Assembly (NCBI GenBank): GCA_014860665.1 | Contig: JACZJI010000047.1 | Location: 1-64,000 of the forward strand | Direction of reading: 5' to 3' | Length of the DNA: 64,000 nt | DNA from: Bacteroidales bacterium | Lineage (GTDB): Bacteria; Bacteroidota; Bacteroidia; Bacteroidales; F082 | Program-made: the position numbers and the translations under genes | Shown: positions 63,177 through 64,000 of the stretch, in pieces | Numbering within the stretch: position 1 is the stretch's first letter | Layout of the letters: each line of letters begins with the position of its first letter | Notes under the pieces: model-generated | What the model saw: only the letters and a program-made list of their open reading frames with translations | What the model was told of the DNA's origin: nothing | Database searches by the model: none

Positions 63177-64000
63177 GCCGAAAGAAATATTATATTTTTT
63201 GGGCATTGGAGGTATTGGAATGAGTGCCTTGGCGAGGTATTTCCATAAACAGGGTTGCGAGATTTATGGGTATGATCTCACTCCTTCATTACTTACCAGA
63301 CAACTTGAAACAGAAGGAATGCATATTCATTACACTGATGATATCTCACTGATCCCGGCTTTTGTCGACAAGGTGATTTATACGCCGGCTATTCCTGAGG
63401 AAAATGCTGAAAGACGGTATTTTAAAGAAAGGGGGATTCCTCTGCATAAGCGAGCCGAAGTACTGGGAGAAATCAGCCATGAGCTGTTTACTATTGCTGT
63501 CTCCGGCACGCATGGGAAAACCAGCATTACTGCGATGATTGCCCATATTCTGAAAATGGCCGATTTACCTTTAGTGGCTTTTATCGGTGGCATCAGTAAA
63601 AATCTCAATTCAAATATTTATATCTCGGAAAAACCTGAATACCTGGTCGTGGAAGCTGATGAATTTGACCGTTCTCTGCTAAAACTGGACCCAAATTTGG
63701 CTGTAGTCACGTCCATGGATGCCGATCATCTCGATATTTATCAGAATTTGAGTGAGGTTCATAAAACTTTTCTGCTTTTTGCAAAGCAGATCAGAAAGAA
63801 CGGAAAGCTGGTGGCACATGAACGTCTGACTATTTTTGAAAATGAATTTCCCGACAGAGTTACTTATGGACTATCGAAGGAATCTAAAGTATATGCCTCT
63901 AAAATAAAGGTCCAAGAAGGCAAATTTCATTTTGAAGTATGGAGGCAAAAAGAACACCTGATGAATGTTAAGATGAACATTCCTGGCCTTCATTATGTTG
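63169..64000 (+). CDS. murC: UDP-MurNAc:L-alanine ligase MurC, 3' end outside window
   Basis: MurC adds the first amino acid of the stem peptide. About 277 codons are visible from ATG 63169, which overlaps the murG stop. The N-terminal Rossmann domain reads LGIGGIGMSALARYF and the ATP loop is VSGTHGKTSITAMIA, with DADHLDIYQ following. The frame runs off the window. The cluster would be expected to continue with ftsQ, ftsA and ftsZ. Confidence 0.95.
   Translation, partial: MNKPKEILYFLGIGGIGMSALARYFHKQGCEIYGYDLTPSLLTRQLETEGMHIHYTDDISLIPAFVDKVIYTPAIPEENAERRYFKERGIPLHKRAEVLGEISHELFTIAVSGTHGKTSITAMIAHILKMADLPLVAFIGGISKNLNSNIYISEKPEYLVVEADEFDRSLLKLDPNLAVVTSMDADHLDIYQNLSEVHKTFLLFAKQIRKNGKLVAHERLTIFENEFPDRVTYGLSKESKVYASKIKVQEGKFHFEVWRQKEHLMNVKMNIPGLHYV

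Overview
The window is a chromosomal segment of a Bacteroidota bacterium, probably a fermentative member of the Bacteroidales or a neighbouring order. The evidence is a SusC/SusD/SusE-type glycan uptake locus, families largely confined to this phylum (DUF4271, DUF4296, HU-CCDC81/SPOR, GIN domain with beta-barrel, glycine-lipid acyltransferases), start codons with little Shine-Dalgarno signal, and repeated matches to the Bacteroidota -7 promoter box TAnnTTTG just upstream of first genes. No phage, plasmid, CRISPR array, toxin-antitoxin pair or intact insertion sequence is visible.

Layout. 1-9270: end of a membrane protein with mobA, queA, pssA, a Kdo/LPS group (kdsD, an AhpD-like protein, lptB), recQ, a DUF4296 lipoprotein and deoC. 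9272-11270: a gene-poor stretch with two small ORFs, then coaX and an initiator tRNA. 11313-18137: GTPases era and der, an Hsp15-like S4 protein, a nuclease-fold lipoprotein, and the purA-CYTH-trmO group behind fur. 18303-20522: an RSH (p)ppGpp enzyme whose synthetase site looks degenerate. 20728-29135: a GIN/beta-barrel protein, yebC, the pta - hydroxyacyl-CoA dehydrogenase-like - ackA operon, DUF4271-hemD, and ispE. 29343-36895: a long rightward series (GH3-like, deoxynucleoside kinase, kdsB, HU/SPOR, trmB, an alkyltransferase-like protein, a dolichol-phosphate-mannose-synthase-like GT2, pyrC). 36896-38364: about 1.5 kb of repeats and decayed sequence. 38365-47215: the polysaccharide utilisation locus. 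47684-52610: YjbR, a biotin-dependent carboxyltransferase with its carrier, engB and the glycine-lipid pair. 52834-64000: the division and cell wall cluster, mraZ-rsmH-ftsL-ftsI-murE-mraY-murD-ftsW-murG-murC, cut by the window edge.

The genes serve mostly housekeeping functions. kdsD, kdsB and lptB contribute to lipopolysaccharide synthesis and export. pssA and the gls pair make membrane lipids. pta and ackA yield ATP from acetyl-CoA, and the carboxyltransferase pair fits propionate/methylmalonyl metabolism. The Sus-type locus imports an oligosaccharide across the outer membrane, with a clan GH-A hydrolase encoded downstream behind two terminator-like hairpins.

I do not see a wholly new system. 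The signals most worth following are regulatory or catalytic: a 10-bp periodic MraZ-box array over the mraZ promoter, a terminator-like hairpin at the very start of the carboxyltransferase transcript, three LacI-type palindromes upstream of susC, a promoter-like box between two hairpins ahead of the hydrolase gene, and loss of several catalytic residues in the RSH synthetase domain.
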